A DNA stretch of 17,012 nucleotides from JBDNFP01 sp041689775 (GCA_041689775.1 JBDNFP010000352.1:1-17012); one strand, 5' to 3'. Shown: positions 8,198-16,573, counted from the first letter of the stretch. Numbers and translations: made by a program. Notes: generated by a model not told the origin, from the sequence alone.

Positions 8198-10321
8198 TTA
8201 TTGTAAGCTAAGCATAATGTTTTTCTGAGAAAGTACCTTAGACCCTGGCGTGAGCGACTGCGAAACTATCTTTCCTTTTCCCTTAAAAGTAACCCTGAAT
8301 CCTTTATTTTCCATAATGAACAAGGCATCACGGAGGGGCATACCGCGTAGGTCGGGTACTTCCTCTCCTTCTACCTGTCTTGTTTTCCAGGAAGTCCTGC
8401 CTTTGCTGCCCGTACTGGCAGAAATCCATTTGGCACTATCAGGAGGTGAACTCATGTTGAGTGCGCCGGCCAAGAGTCGTACATCTTCGGCATTTCCGGC
8501 CCAGTGTACTACTGAGCTGCTGCTTCCGACTTTCAACTTAGCGGGCTCATGCAGACTAAGGTCATAGGCGTAGATGCGGTCGGCTATCTGTTTGAACACC
8601 GGAGCCGCCACCTCACCCGCGTATCGCTCTGTATTGCCTCCGGCGGAGTTATCTACCAACACAAAGCAACTATATTTTGGTCGCTCGGCGGGAAAGAAAC
8701 CTACAAATGAAGTACGAAGTGCTTTGTTTTTCAGGTACTTTCCGTTGATGAGCTTCTGGGCAGTACCAGTTTTACCCGCTACTCGGTAAGGGCTATCTTT
8801 GAGAAGTGGCGCAGTTCCGCGTTGTATAACCCCTTCGAGCATGGAGCGTACAAGGCGGGCGGTTCTTTCGGAACAAATGGGATTAGGGTCAACGTATGGT
8901 TCGTAGGTATCAATTACGGCGCTGGAACTACGTACCTGGTCTACGATCATGGGCCGAACCCAATAACCATTATTTGCTACGGCATTATAAAGCGCCAGGA
9001 TCTGAATGGGAGCCAGGCCCATTTCGTAGCCGTACGACATATACGTAAGGGAGGTACGGCTCCATTGTTTTGCACTACGATCACGAATAAGGGGAGCGGT
9101 TTCTCCCGTCATGTGTACGCCTGTCCGGGATTTGAGCCTAAACTTTTCCAGGTAATCAAGATACTTATCGGGCTTGTCGTAAAAGTACTTCCGCATCAAT
9201 AGGTGGGTACCGATATTGGATGACTTTTCCAGTACCTCACTGGCGGTAATACTACCAAACCCGCCCGTGTGTGCGTCTACGACCGTCATACCCCGGAAAT
9301 CGAGGCTGCCGGTCCCGGTATTGACCCATACCTTATCGGGATCAATATTCGTTTCTTCCAGAATAGCCATCATGGTGGCTAACTTGAAGGTAGACCCAGG
9401 ATCAGTTTTCAGGGTGAGTACGTAGTTTTTGTCATCTTGAAACTGATTAGGACCTTTTCTGGTAAGGTTAGACAGGGCCTTTATTTTTCCGGTGCCCACC
9501 TCCATAACCACCACGCAGCCGTAGTTTGCCTCAAAGCTTTCCAACGCACGTCTCAACGCTGATTCGGCTACGTCCTGGAAGTTCATGTCTAGGGTAGTAT
9601 GAATATCGTAGCCGGCTTCGGGCCGTATGTTGTTGTTATCACCCACCGGAATTTTTACGCCTCCGGGTAGTAATTCCACCCAGCTTATGCCATCGGTACC
9701 GGATAATTGCTTATCAAAACTTGCTTCTAGTCCCACCCGTCCGTGCCCGGTTCGGGAGTTAAGGTTTCCGACGGTCCGATCTGCCATGGGAGAAAAAGGA
9801 CGATAACGCCGGTATTCAGGATCAAATTTACCGCCCTTGGCTTTCTTTTTATCAAAGAATGGCCAGCTTTCGATTCTCTCCCTTTCTAGGTAGTTAATGG
9901 CCCGGCTCAGAAGTGGTACGTAGCGCTTTTTTGCTCTACGAGCTCGTCTGATTTTATCGACGTAATAACTTTTAGAATAATCGCCAAAATGCTGGGCAAG
10001 GTTCCCGGCCAACTGATCAATATTTTTCTCGAAATACACGGTATCAGCCACGCTGGGGTCAATACCAACTTTGTAAAAGGGAAGGGAAGTAGCGAGTAAG
10101 CTGCCGTCGGTCGCGTATATATTTCCCCGCATAGCCTTGACCGTATCTATTTTAAGGTCGTTAGCTTCTGCCCGTTGCGCCCAGGTTTTTCCTTTGTGAA
10201 CTTCATAAAATTGAACCCTTACTAACTTAATCACTACCGCTACCGCTACTAATGCGAGAAAAATAGCAATTGTATAAGCCCGGTTGATTAAAGCTTGTTT
10301 TTGGTCTCCTTGGCTTTTCAT
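8198..10321 (-). CDS. ftsI: division-specific penicillin-binding protein (FtsI/PBP3) with C-terminal PASTA domain
   Basis: A 707-residue septal peptidoglycan D,D-transpeptidase, anchored by one membrane helix at about 14-35 with the rest in the periplasm. RGNIYATDGSLLATS at 65-79 opens the PBP dimer domain. The transpeptidase motifs are STFK at 310-313 (catalytic Ser310), SSN at 367-369 and KTGT at 517-520. Residues about 650-707 form one PASTA domain (VPDLRGMPLRDA onward), as in SpoVD-like and many Bacteroidota FtsI proteins but not E. coli FtsI. The position between the ftsL-like gene and murE supports the division role over elongation. A 91-base gap before the start holds a perfect 13-bp inverted repeat ending 16 bases ahead of the ATG, which could affect expression. 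The start is supported by the short charged N-terminus before the membrane helix. Confidence 0.95.
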   Translation of the reverse strand: MKSQGDQKQALINRAYTIAIFLALVAVAVVIKLVRVQFYEVHKGKTWAQRAEANDLKIDTVKAMRGNIYATDGSLLATSLPFYKVGIDPSVADTVYFEKNIDQLAGNLAQHFGDYSKSYYVDKIRRARRAKKRYVPLLSRAINYLERERIESWPFFDKKKAKGGKFDPEYRRYRPFSPMADRTVGNLNSRTGHGRVGLEASFDKQLSGTDGISWVELLPGGVKIPVGDNNNIRPEAGYDIHTTLDMNFQDVAESALRRALESFEANYGCVVVMEVGTGKIKALSNLTRKGPNQFQDDKNYVLTLKTDPGSTFKLATMMAILEETNIDPDKVWVNTGTGSLDFRGMTVVDAHTGGFGSITASEVLEKSSNIGTHLLMRKYFYDKPDKYLDYLEKFRLKSRTGVHMTGETAPLIRDRSAKQWSRTSLTYMSYGYEMGLAPIQILALYNAVANNGYWVRPMIVDQVRSSSAVIDTYEPYVDPNPICSERTARLVRSMLEGVIQRGTAPLLKDSPYRVAGKTGTAQKLINGKYLKNKALRTSFVGFFPAERPKYSCFVLVDNSAGGNTERYAGEVAAPVFKQIADRIYAYDLSLHEPAKLKVGSSSSVVHWAGNAEDVRLLAGALNMSSPPDSAKWISASTGSKGRTSWKTRQVEGEEVPDLRGMPLRDALFIMENKGFRVTFKGKGKIVSQSLTPGSKVLSQKNIMLSLQ

Positions 10322-10337
10322 ACTATTAAGTGGGGGT

Positions 10338-10377
10338 TGTGTAAAAGCAAATCGGGGGTAGTTATTGCTTTTACACA
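10338..10377 (-). repeat. perfect 13-bp inverted repeat in the ftsI leader
   Basis: TGTGTAAAAGCAA (10338-10350) and TTGCTTTTACACA (10365-10377) are exact reverse complements around a 14-base loop. On the minus strand the structure lies between the ftsL-like stop and the ftsI ATG, ending 16 bases before the start codon. It is followed by a C-rich stretch, not a T-run, so it is not a standard terminator. It could be an mRNA processing or translation-control hairpin, or a protein-binding palindrome. A partial third copy of the arm (TTTACAC) sits near 10400. Confidence 0.6.
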
Positions 10378-10412
10378 GGCTATATACCAGACAATCCGTT
10401 TACACTTAGTTT

Positions 10413-10832
10413 TTAGTCCCTTTCTGAAGATGGCGAAATTATTTTCTTAGGGGGGGTTAGATTTTCTTCCAGTCCAATCCCCTTTACCTTTACGACTACC
10501 TCCGATTGCTTACCACTCTTCATGTATTCGGCTTTGATGGTTGTATATTCTGCTCTTAAATCTTCTACTTCTTTTTTAAGAGTCAGGCTTTGTCTGACAT
10601 ATTTTTCTGAAAGGTAGCCAATGCGTTCATACAAGACCAATAAAGTAACTACCCAAAGAAAGTAGTAGAAATAGCGAATAGGGATCAACTCCCGATTTAC
10701 CTCCGTTTTTTCTCCAAACACTTTTTCTAATGGCAAAAACCGACTTAACCACCGGAAAAGGGAGAATTGCTTTTTCGATGGTTTGGGGGTAGGAGTAGGT
10801 TTTGAACGGTCTATGCGTTTGTTTTCGGCCAT
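10413..10832 (-). CDS. ftsL: FtsL-like division protein
   Basis: A 139-residue single-pass membrane protein: a basic, proline-rich cytoplasmic tail (1-50), one hydrophobic helix at about 54-68 and then a charged heptad-like stretch at about 70-105 that looks like a coiled coil. This build matches FtsL, which with FtsB and FtsQ activates the septal synthase. The primary sequence is poorly conserved in this family, so the call depends on topology and on its place between rsmH and ftsI, where Bacteroidota and most other bacteria carry ftsL. It starts 30 bases after the rsmH stop. The tail VVKVKGIGLEENLTPPKKI after the coil resembles that of other Bacteroidota FtsL-like proteins. No Shine-Dalgarno is clear, which is common in this phylum. 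Confidence 0.8.
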   Translation of the reverse strand: MAENKRIDRSKPTPTPKPSKKQFSLFRWLSRFLPLEKVFGEKTEVNRELIPIRYFYYFLWVVTLLVLYERIGYLSEKYVRQSLTLKKEVEDLRAEYTTIKAEYMKSGKQSEVVVKVKGIGLEENLTPPKKIISPSSERD

Positions 10833-10862
10833 GCTTAATCGGTATTGTATATGCCAAACGAT

Positions 10863-11783
10863 TTAATCAAGGCGTTCGGCAATTCTGAGTTTTGCGCTGC
10901 GTGCCCGGGGGTTCCGCTCTGTTTCCTCGGCGGTAGCTTCCATGGGTTTACGGTTGACACCCTTCAGGGGCTTTATTTCATTACCATAGAAATCTTTTTC
11001 TACTTCACCTTCCAGCTTTCCCCGGTTGATAAAATTCTTCACCAGCCGATCCTCCAACGAATGGTAGGACATCACCACCAGTCGTCCACCCGGCATTAGT
11101 GCATCCGGGGTCTGGATCAGGAACTCTTCCAGCACTTTCATTTCGTCGTTCACTTCGATGCGTAACGCCTGAAATATTTGAGCAAAGTACTTGTTTTCCC
11201 GGTGGCGGGGAGCGTACCGCTGGATAATACCTTTAAGGTCATTGACGGTTCCGATGGGCGCATTGTGCCGGGCCGCAAAAATAGCTTCGGCTACCGTTCG
11301 TGCGTTGTGTACCTCACCGTAGCGCCCCAGAATGGTCTGTAATTCGGCGGCGTTGTATTCATTGAGAATCTGCTGCGCGTTTTTATCGCTTTGCTGGTTC
11401 ATCCGCATATCAAGCAGCGCTTCGAAACGGGTAGAAAAACCTCGGTCAGCGGTATCAAACTGATGGGATGATACCCCCAGATCAGCCAGAATACCATCTA
11501 CTTTTTCGGCTTTGTAAAGTTTTAGGTAGCGTTTCAGGTGCCGAAAATTAGCGGCAATAAACGTAAATCGTGGGTCGCCTTTGTGTACTTCGGCGTTGAC
11601 TAGGGCGTCCGCGTCCTGATCAAAAACCAGCAATCTGCCGGTGGTCAGACGTTCCAGAATGGCTCGTGAATGCCCACCACCCCCAAAGGTTACGTCCACG
11701 TAGGTGCCATTCGGTCGGATAGCAAGCCCATCGAGGCACTCAGTTAACATTACGGGAGCGTGGTACTTAGTTGATGAATCCAT
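10863..11783 (-). CDS. rsmH: 16S rRNA (cytosine(1402)-N(4))-methyltransferase RsmH
   Basis: A 306-residue cytosolic SAM-dependent enzyme (also called MraW) that methylates N4 of C1402 in the ribosomal P-site. Motifs seen are HAPVMLTECL at 8-17, the SAM-binding DVTFGGGGHSRAIL at 30-43, ADLGVSSHQFD at 100-110, MSYHSLEDRLVKNF at 238-251 and RNPRARSAKLRIAER at 290-304, all typical. Length fits the usual 300-315. It is the first gene of the minus-strand dcw block; mraZ, which often precedes it, is not found, and the next gene upstream points away. A candidate promoter lies at 11807-11837. Confidence 0.97.
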   Translation of the reverse strand: MDSSTKYHAPVMLTECLDGLAIRPNGTYVDVTFGGGGHSRAILERLTTGRLLVFDQDADALVNAEVHKGDPRFTFIAANFRHLKRYLKLYKAEKVDGILADLGVSSHQFDTADRGFSTRFEALLDMRMNQQSDKNAQQILNEYNAAELQTILGRYGEVHNARTVAEAIFAARHNAPIGTVNDLKGIIQRYAPRHRENKYFAQIFQALRIEVNDEMKVLEEFLIQTPDALMPGGRLVVMSYHSLEDRLVKNFINRGKLEGEVEKDFYGNEIKPLKGVNRKPMEATAEETERNPRARSAKLRIAERLD

Positions 11784-11806
11784 TCTTTTATTAGCAACGT
11801 GATAAG

Positions 11807-11837
11807 GAACTTTATCTTGCGGTAAGTCCGTTACAAA
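11807..11837 (-). promoter_or_regulatory. candidate promoter of the dcw operon
   Basis: Read on the minus strand, TTTG (11837-11834) is followed after 19 bases by TAAAGTTC (11814-11807). The Bacteroidota primary-sigma pattern is TTTG, 19-21 bases, TAnnTTTG. The -33 element and spacing fit and the -7 element matches partly (TA and two central T). It would give a start near 11800 and a short leader of under 20 bases to the rsmH ATG. Confidence 0.4.
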
Positions 11838-11921
11838 CTTAATGATTTTCTAGGGGACGCCCGACTCACCTTTGGGAATTTAATTTTTGACTAACAACCT
11901 ACCGATACTATTAATCTACTG

Positions 11922-13169
11922 ATGATGAAGCAACTATCCTTTTGGATTCTTATAATCCTGGGCCTTTCAACCATTGCTTGTACTTCTCCCTCATCTCCCA
12001 CGGTAAAAAACGGCATCTGGCGCGCTACGCTGAACCAGGACACCCACACGCTACCTTTTCTGCTGGATATTACAGCCAACTCTGACGGCGAAACGTACAC
12101 CGTGTATGCCGTAAATGGTGCCGAACGCCTGAAAATGGACACCGCTTACGTTCAGAATGACTCACTGCATATTCCCATGGAGCTTTTTGACTCGGAGCTC
12201 ATTGGTAAAATAGATGGTGGAAAACTGACCGGAACCTGGCACCGTACCCGGGCGGGAAAATTCTACGGAGAGCTTTCTTTTGAAGCCGTTTTTGACGAAA
12301 ATTATCGCTTTCTTAGAGAAGATAGCAGCGCAACACCCACTCCGATGGGTGGAAAATGGGCGGTTGAGTTTCGGGGAGAAAATCCGGAAGATACGTATGT
12401 GTCAGTAGGTATATTTGAACAGAATGGCTCAGCAGTTACGGGTACTTTCCTGACCACTACCGGAGACTACCGCTACTTGGCGGGTAATGTCAAGGAGGAT
12501 AGTTTATTTCTATCTTGTTTTGACGGCCAACACGCTTATTTATTCGAAGCGTCCGTACAATCAGACGGAACGTTGAAAGGTGGGTACTGGTCGGGCACTA
12601 CCGACTACGAAAGCTGGACGGCCCGCCGTGACCCCAACGCGGAGCTTCCCGATGCCAATACACTGACCTATTTAAAGCCGGGCTACGAAACGTTCGATTT
12701 CTCATTTCCCAATGCCGATGGTAAAACAGTGTCCCTTAAAGATCCTTCTTTTAAAGATAAGGTAGTCGTGGTGCAGATTATGGGGTCATGGTGTCCCAAC
12801 TGTATGGATGAAACAAAATTCCTTTCTCCCTGGCACAAGAAGAACCGCTCTCGGGGGGTCGAAGTGGTAGGACTGGCTTTTGAGCGATCCAGTAAACTGG
12901 AAGACTCTGCCCCTAAGCTACGACGGATGTCAGAGCGTTATGATGTATACTACCCTGTGCTGCTGGCCGGGGTGAGTGATAAAGATTCAGCTGCGTTGGT
13001 ACTACCCATGCTCAGCCAGGTGTTGTCGTTTCCGACTACCATTGTGATGGATAAACAAGGGAAAGTCAGAAATATCCATACCGGCTTCTCGGGGCCGGGT
13101 ACCGGTAAATACTACGATAAATTTGTGGATGAATTTAATCAGCTGATTGATAAGCTCCTGAGTGAATAA
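11922..13169 (+). CDS. TlpA-like thioredoxin-fold lipoprotein with duplicated N-terminal beta domain
   Basis: A 415-residue lipoprotein. A hydrophobic leader ends in a lipobox (STIAC, Cys20), so it should be lipidated and face the periplasm or outer membrane. Residues about 31-110 and 144-228 look like two copies of one beta-rich module: each begins with G-x-W (GIWRATL, GKWAVEF), carries a DSL strand (NDSLHI, EDSLFL) and ends DGxLxGxxW or a close variant. Residues about 255-415 are a TlpA/AhpC-type thioredoxin fold with WCPNC at 290-294 and cis-proline FPTT near 371, suggesting thiol-disulfide exchange, perhaps in cytochrome c maturation or redox homeostasis; the partner is unknown. A second in-frame ATG three bases later is an equally possible start. 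It is divergent from rsmH and 63 bases ahead of the MFS gene. Confidence 0.88.
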   Translation: MMKQLSFWILIILGLSTIACTSPSSPTVKNGIWRATLNQDTHTLPFLLDITANSDGETYTVYAVNGAERLKMDTAYVQNDSLHIPMELFDSELIGKIDGGKLTGTWHRTRAGKFYGELSFEAVFDENYRFLREDSSATPTPMGGKWAVEFRGENPEDTYVSVGIFEQNGSAVTGTFLTTTGDYRYLAGNVKEDSLFLSCFDGQHAYLFEASVQSDGTLKGGYWSGTTDYESWTARRDPNAELPDANTLTYLKPGYETFDFSFPNADGKTVSLKDPSFKDKVVVVQIMGSWCPNCMDETKFLSPWHKKNRSRGVEVVGLAFERSSKLEDSAPKLRRMSERYDVYYPVLLAGVSDKDSAALVLPMLSQVLSFPTTIVMDKQGKVRNIHTGFSGPGTGKYYDKFVDEFNQLIDKLLSE

Positions 13170-13232
13170 TCAAGATCAATTCGGCGCTTTTAGAGGTTAT
13201 GCTAGAATAGATTTAATACCAATGACCTTGTT

Positions 13233-14480
13233 ATGACCCGTGCGGAAAAGATATTATTGTTTGTGCTGGCGTGTATCAACTTTACCCACATAGTTGATTT
13301 CATGATCATGATGCCGCTTGGCCCTCAGCTGATGCGCCATTTTGATATTGGTCCCCAGGCGTTCGGTTTCATCGTCTCGTCATACAGTCTCAGTGCGGGT
13401 ATTTCGGGTTTTTTAGCCGCTTTTTTTGTGGATCGTTTTCCCAGAAAACAGGTAGTATTAATGGCTTATACCGGTTTTGTGATTGGTACACTAGCCTGCG
13501 GACTAGCCCCCAATTTTCAGTTGCTGATCGCTGCCCGCATATTTGCTGGTATCTTCGGGGGTATTCTGGGTTCTCAGGTACTTTCGATTGTGGGAGATGT
13601 GTTTCCTTATGAGCGCCGGGCCGGGGCCATGTCTATTGTGATGACGGCTTTTTCGGCGGCTTCTGTAATAGGAGTTCCTTTTGGACTTTACATGGCTACG
13701 GAGTTTAGTTGGCACGCCCCTTTCTTAGCTGTGGGTTTTTTTGGCATTGGAGTCATTGCCCTCATCTGGCAGTTTGTCCCTCGCCTAGACTCCCACCTGA
13801 TGAGCAAGACAGATCGTCCGAGCCCTATCAAGGTAGTGACCACTATCGCCCGGAATCCCAACCAATTACGTGCTTTGTGGCTGACTACAACCATCATGCT
13901 GGGGCATTTTAGTATTATACCGTTCATTTCCCCGTACCTTGTTTCGAATGTAGGGTATAGTGAGTCCAATATCTATTTGATTTATCTGGTAGGCGGGGCA
14001 CTTACAATCTTCTCGGCACCTATGGTTGGTAAGCTTGCCGACCGACGGGGAAAGTACCCTATATTCGTGGTATTTGCCCTTCTCTCAATGATTCCCATTT
14101 ACCTGATTACGCACATGCCACAGGCTCCGCTTAGCTACGTGCTGTTTGTGTCGGGGTTGTTCTTTATATTCTCCAACGGGCGGCTAGTACCCACCCAAGC
14201 GATGACTACCTCGGTGGTAGCTCCGCAGCAACGGGGGGGCTTTATGGCCATTAATTCCTCGGTGCAGCTACTGGCCCAGGCAATGGCAACGTACGGGGCC
14301 GGAGTTATTATTGGCAAAACGGCTACTGGTGAACTGACCAATTACGGCACAGTAGGCTTCCTGGCCATGGCGGTTATTTTTGGTAGTATCTTTATTGCTC
14401 GTTACGTGAAGCCAATTGATGCTAAAATTGAACCAAAGCTGGAAACCAAACCTACCCCCAGTGCGGTTACTGCCGAATAG
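13233..14480 (+). CDS. MFS transporter (DHA1-like)
   Basis: A 415-residue inner-membrane protein with about twelve hydrophobic helices. The loop between helices 2 and 3 has a motif A variant, VDRFPRK at 66-72 (usual form DRxGRR/K), and the matching loop in the second half has GKLADRRGK at 266-274. SAASVIGVPFG at 141-151 resembles motif C of drug:H+ antiporters. N-terminal FTHIVDFMIMMPLGPQL is a pattern common in Bacteroidota MFS proteins of this group. The likely role is proton-coupled export of a small molecule; the substrate cannot be read from the sequence. It follows the TlpA-like gene by 63 bases and may share its transcript. A TAGATTTA element at 13208-13215 could instead be its own -7 box. 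A strong terminator lies just past its stop. The last 15 residues are a polar cytoplasmic tail. Confidence 0.92.
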   Translation: MTRAEKILLFVLACINFTHIVDFMIMMPLGPQLMRHFDIGPQAFGFIVSSYSLSAGISGFLAAFFVDRFPRKQVVLMAYTGFVIGTLACGLAPNFQLLIAARIFAGIFGGILGSQVLSIVGDVFPYERRAGAMSIVMTAFSAASVIGVPFGLYMATEFSWHAPFLAVGFFGIGVIALIWQFVPRLDSHLMSKTDRPSPIKVVTTIARNPNQLRALWLTTTIMLGHFSIIPFISPYLVSNVGYSESNIYLIYLVGGALTIFSAPMVGKLADRRGKYPIFVVFALLSMIPIYLITHMPQAPLSYVLFVSGLFFIFSNGRLVPTQAMTTSVVAPQQRGGFMAINSSVQLLAQAMATYGAGVIIGKTATGELTNYGTVGFLAMAVIFGSIFIARYVKPIDAKIEPKLETKPTPSAVTAE

Positions 14481-14496
14481 CGCGTAGTAATATCAA

Positions 14497-14538
14497 AAAA
14501 TATTCCCCTGTCGGTACAAACCAGCAGGGGGATATTTT
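14497..14538. terminator. bidirectional intrinsic terminator between convergent genes
   Basis: The arms at 14497-14510 and 14525-14538 form a 14-bp stem (CCCCTG/CAGGGG core, one G-T pair, flanked by A-tract and T-tract) with a 14-base loop. The A6 tract at the left becomes a T-run on the minus strand and the TTTT at the right serves the plus strand. It sits between the MFS stop (14480) and the peptidase stop (14565), so it can end both transcripts. Confidence 0.85.
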
Positions 14539-14564
14539 GCTTTATGATCCATTACGAATACTTA

Positions 14565-16292
14565 TTACAAAGCATCTAGCTCCGCTTTTACAAAGTTCAT
14601 TAACTCCGTGATGTTCTTTTTGGAGAAATCAAACGGGACGTTGGCCGCCGCATAAATATCTCCAATGGGGGCAGTATAGCCTAGCTTCAACGCATCGAGG
14701 TAGCCCTTTAAGCCAGCCTCCGGATTTTCGCGGTAGTTTTTCCAAACGCCGATGGCTCCCAGCTGAGCCATGCCGTACTCAATGTAGTAGAAGGGTACCT
14801 CGTAGATGTGCAACTGACGTTGCCACAGATACGCCTTGAACTTCTCCAAGCTGTTCCAATCCATAACAGTATCTGTAAATTCCTCGTAGATACGTACCCA
14901 CGCTTCCGTCCGTTGGTTGGCACTGTGACCGGGGTTTTCGTACATCCAATGCTGAAACTTATCCACGGTAGCTACCCACGGTAAGGTCTCGATAATGGAT
15001 TCGAGGTGCTGGATTTTGGCCCGGCGGAGGTCTTCTTCATTCTCAAAAAACTCATCCACGTAGTCCATCGTGAGCAACTCCATCGACATGGAAGCCAGCT
15101 CGGCTACCTCAGATGGCGGGTGTTTGAAGGTGTTCAGGGCCAGGTCGCGGGTTACGAGGGAGTGAACGGCGTGGCCACCTTCGTGCAGCAGCGTGACCAT
15201 ATCGCGGAGGTTGGAGGTCGCGTTCATGAAAATAAACGGTACTCCTATTTCGTCCAAGGGGTAGTTATAGCCTCCCGGAGCTTTTCCTTTTCTCGATTCC
15301 AAATCCATGTGCCCCATGGTTTTCATGATTTTCAGGCAGTCGGCCAAAAACGGATCCAGACGATTGAAACAACGAATGGTTTTTTCGAGTAGCTCTTGTC
15401 CGCTGTCAAATGGCTTCAGCGGAGGTCTTCCTTCGGGATCTACTTTGGTATCCCACGGACGCAGAGCTTCTACTTTCAGGGTGTCCTTCCGCTTCTGAGC
15501 TATGCCGTTGAGCATTGGTACTACGGCCTCATGTACTGCTTCATGAAACTCAAAGCAGTCTTGTGGGGTATAGTCAAAGCGCCCCATGGCGGCAAACATG
15601 TAGTCGCGATAATTGGTAAAGTCGGCGTTCCGGCCTACTTCATCACGTAGCTTTACGAGTGTATTCAGTAGTTCGTCCAGCTTCGTGTGGTCTGTGTAAC
15701 GACGCTCGGTAATGATCCACCAGGCTTCTTCGCGAACGGCCCGATCGGTACTTTGCAGGCGATCCGCCGCTTTTTGCAGAGTCATTTCCTCTCCATTAAG
15801 CGTCACGGTCATTCCGCCCGCAATGGCGCCGTACTTCCGCTCTTCGGTTTGTAATTGAGTCTGTAAGGGTACGTTTTCCTCCCGGAAAATCTCAATGGCT
15901 TTCATCATACCCCGGACCGTGATATCGAACCCCTCATCCGTTAGCTCTTTCAAGAACTCGCTATCGGCGGCTTTCTTGTCCAGGTCGTTGCCATACACCG
16001 CTAGTTTAGGCTGAATCTCAGTGATGAAAAATTGTAAGGATTGAATCAACTCCTCGTTGGTCGTATCGCAGGTCTGCCGGATATAGCGCCAAGCAAAGTT
16101 TTCCGACAAGTACGATTCCAGCTCGCTGCGGTCCAGAAACCACTGGCGTAAATCAGCCGTGCTATCGATTGTTCGGTTTTTAAGAATATCAAAAAAAGGT
16201 TGTAAGTCTTCCCAGCTGTTGAGCGTAAACTCCTCGCCAATAAAGGGGCGGGCGTGACGCTGCGGCAGGGATATAGTTTCCTGATTCGTCAT
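14565..16292 (-). CDS. M3 family oligoendopeptidase (PepF-like)
   Basis: A 575-residue cytosolic zinc metallopeptidase that cuts short peptides. The zinc motif HEGGH is at 370-374 (His370, Glu371, His374), and Glu398 in AELASM about 24 residues later is the likely third ligand. Near the C-terminus, the HIYEVPFYYIEYGMAQLGA segment (from 495) holds the tyrosines usual in M3 active sites, and GYTAPIGDIY follows. Length is close to the 560-600 of PepF relatives. No signal peptide is seen. It is a single-gene unit converging on the MFS gene across the bidirectional terminator. The start at 16292 is supported by homology-like N-terminal content from the first residues and by a good -7 box about 55 bases upstream. 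Confidence 0.94.
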   Translation of the reverse strand: MTNQETISLPQRHARPFIGEEFTLNSWEDLQPFFDILKNRTIDSTADLRQWFLDRSELESYLSENFAWRYIRQTCDTTNEELIQSLQFFITEIQPKLAVYGNDLDKKAADSEFLKELTDEGFDITVRGMMKAIEIFREENVPLQTQLQTEERKYGAIAGGMTVTLNGEEMTLQKAADRLQSTDRAVREEAWWIITERRYTDHTKLDELLNTLVKLRDEVGRNADFTNYRDYMFAAMGRFDYTPQDCFEFHEAVHEAVVPMLNGIAQKRKDTLKVEALRPWDTKVDPEGRPPLKPFDSGQELLEKTIRCFNRLDPFLADCLKIMKTMGHMDLESRKGKAPGGYNYPLDEIGVPFIFMNATSNLRDMVTLLHEGGHAVHSLVTRDLALNTFKHPPSEVAELASMSMELLTMDYVDEFFENEEDLRRAKIQHLESIIETLPWVATVDKFQHWMYENPGHSANQRTEAWVRIYEEFTDTVMDWNSLEKFKAYLWQRQLHIYEVPFYYIEYGMAQLGAIGVWKNYRENPEAGLKGYLDALKLGYTAPIGDIYAAANVPFDFSKKNITELMNFVKAELDAL

Positions 16293-16345
16293 GTGTAGGA
16301 TTATGCTTTGATGATTGTATTTTTACCTAACGTAAATTTAAAAGC

Positions 16346-16353
16346 CAAAGTTA
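16346..16353 (-). promoter_or_regulatory. candidate -7 promoter element of the oligoendopeptidase gene
   Basis: On the minus strand this reads TAACTTTG, an exact match to the Bacteroidota -7 consensus TAnnTTTG. It would start transcription near 16340, giving a leader of about 48 bases. No TTTG is found at the expected -33 position (CGGG is there instead), which lowers confidence. Confidence 0.35.
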
Positions 16354-16382
16354 AAAGAAGCCATTTTTTTAGCCCGGATTGT

Positions 16383-16573
16383 ATGCCCGAAAATTTTCCG
16401 TCCGTTCGAATCGACCTATTTGTCCTCATAATTCTGTTGGGAATCGTGCAGGTCTTCTTTCTTGCCTACTTTTTTTGAGCAACAGCAAGGGTAGTAATTA
16501 TCCCAATCGTTTTCTGGGGCTGGCGTTACTGAGTATTTCTCTGGTAATACTTGATATTTGGCTGGGCTATTAG
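16383..16573 (+). pseudogene. truncated, frameshifted N-terminus of a membrane-anchored AraC-type regulator
   Basis: From ATG 16383 the frame reads MPENFPSVRIDLFVLIILLG, continues hydrophobic and stops at TGA after a run of seven T (16450-16456). Shifting by one base restores a sensible continuation (LSNSKGSNYPNRFLGLALL and then LDIWLGY) up to 16570. The joined product resembles the first two membrane helices of Bacteroidota regulators that have an N-terminal 7TM-like sensor and a C-terminal AraC helix-turn-helix domain, where NRFLG and ILDIWLGY-type segments recur. This is recalled family resemblance, not a database match. The rest of the gene is missing: the sequence changes to insertion-sequence DNA at about 16571. 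A TTG-started open frame at 16379 covers the second part but is out of frame for the first helix. Confidence 0.55.

Noticed and set aside
10627..10857. 76-codon minus-strand frame overlapping the ftsL-like gene
   Set aside because: It overlaps the better supported FtsL-like frame, which has the membrane helix plus coiled coil and the expected gene position.
16379..16573. TTG-started 64-codon gene as a complete small membrane protein
   Set aside because: Only its second half is hydrophobic and family-like; its first half is the wrong frame of a better N-terminus starting at ATG 16383, so it is treated as part of a frameshifted pseudogene.
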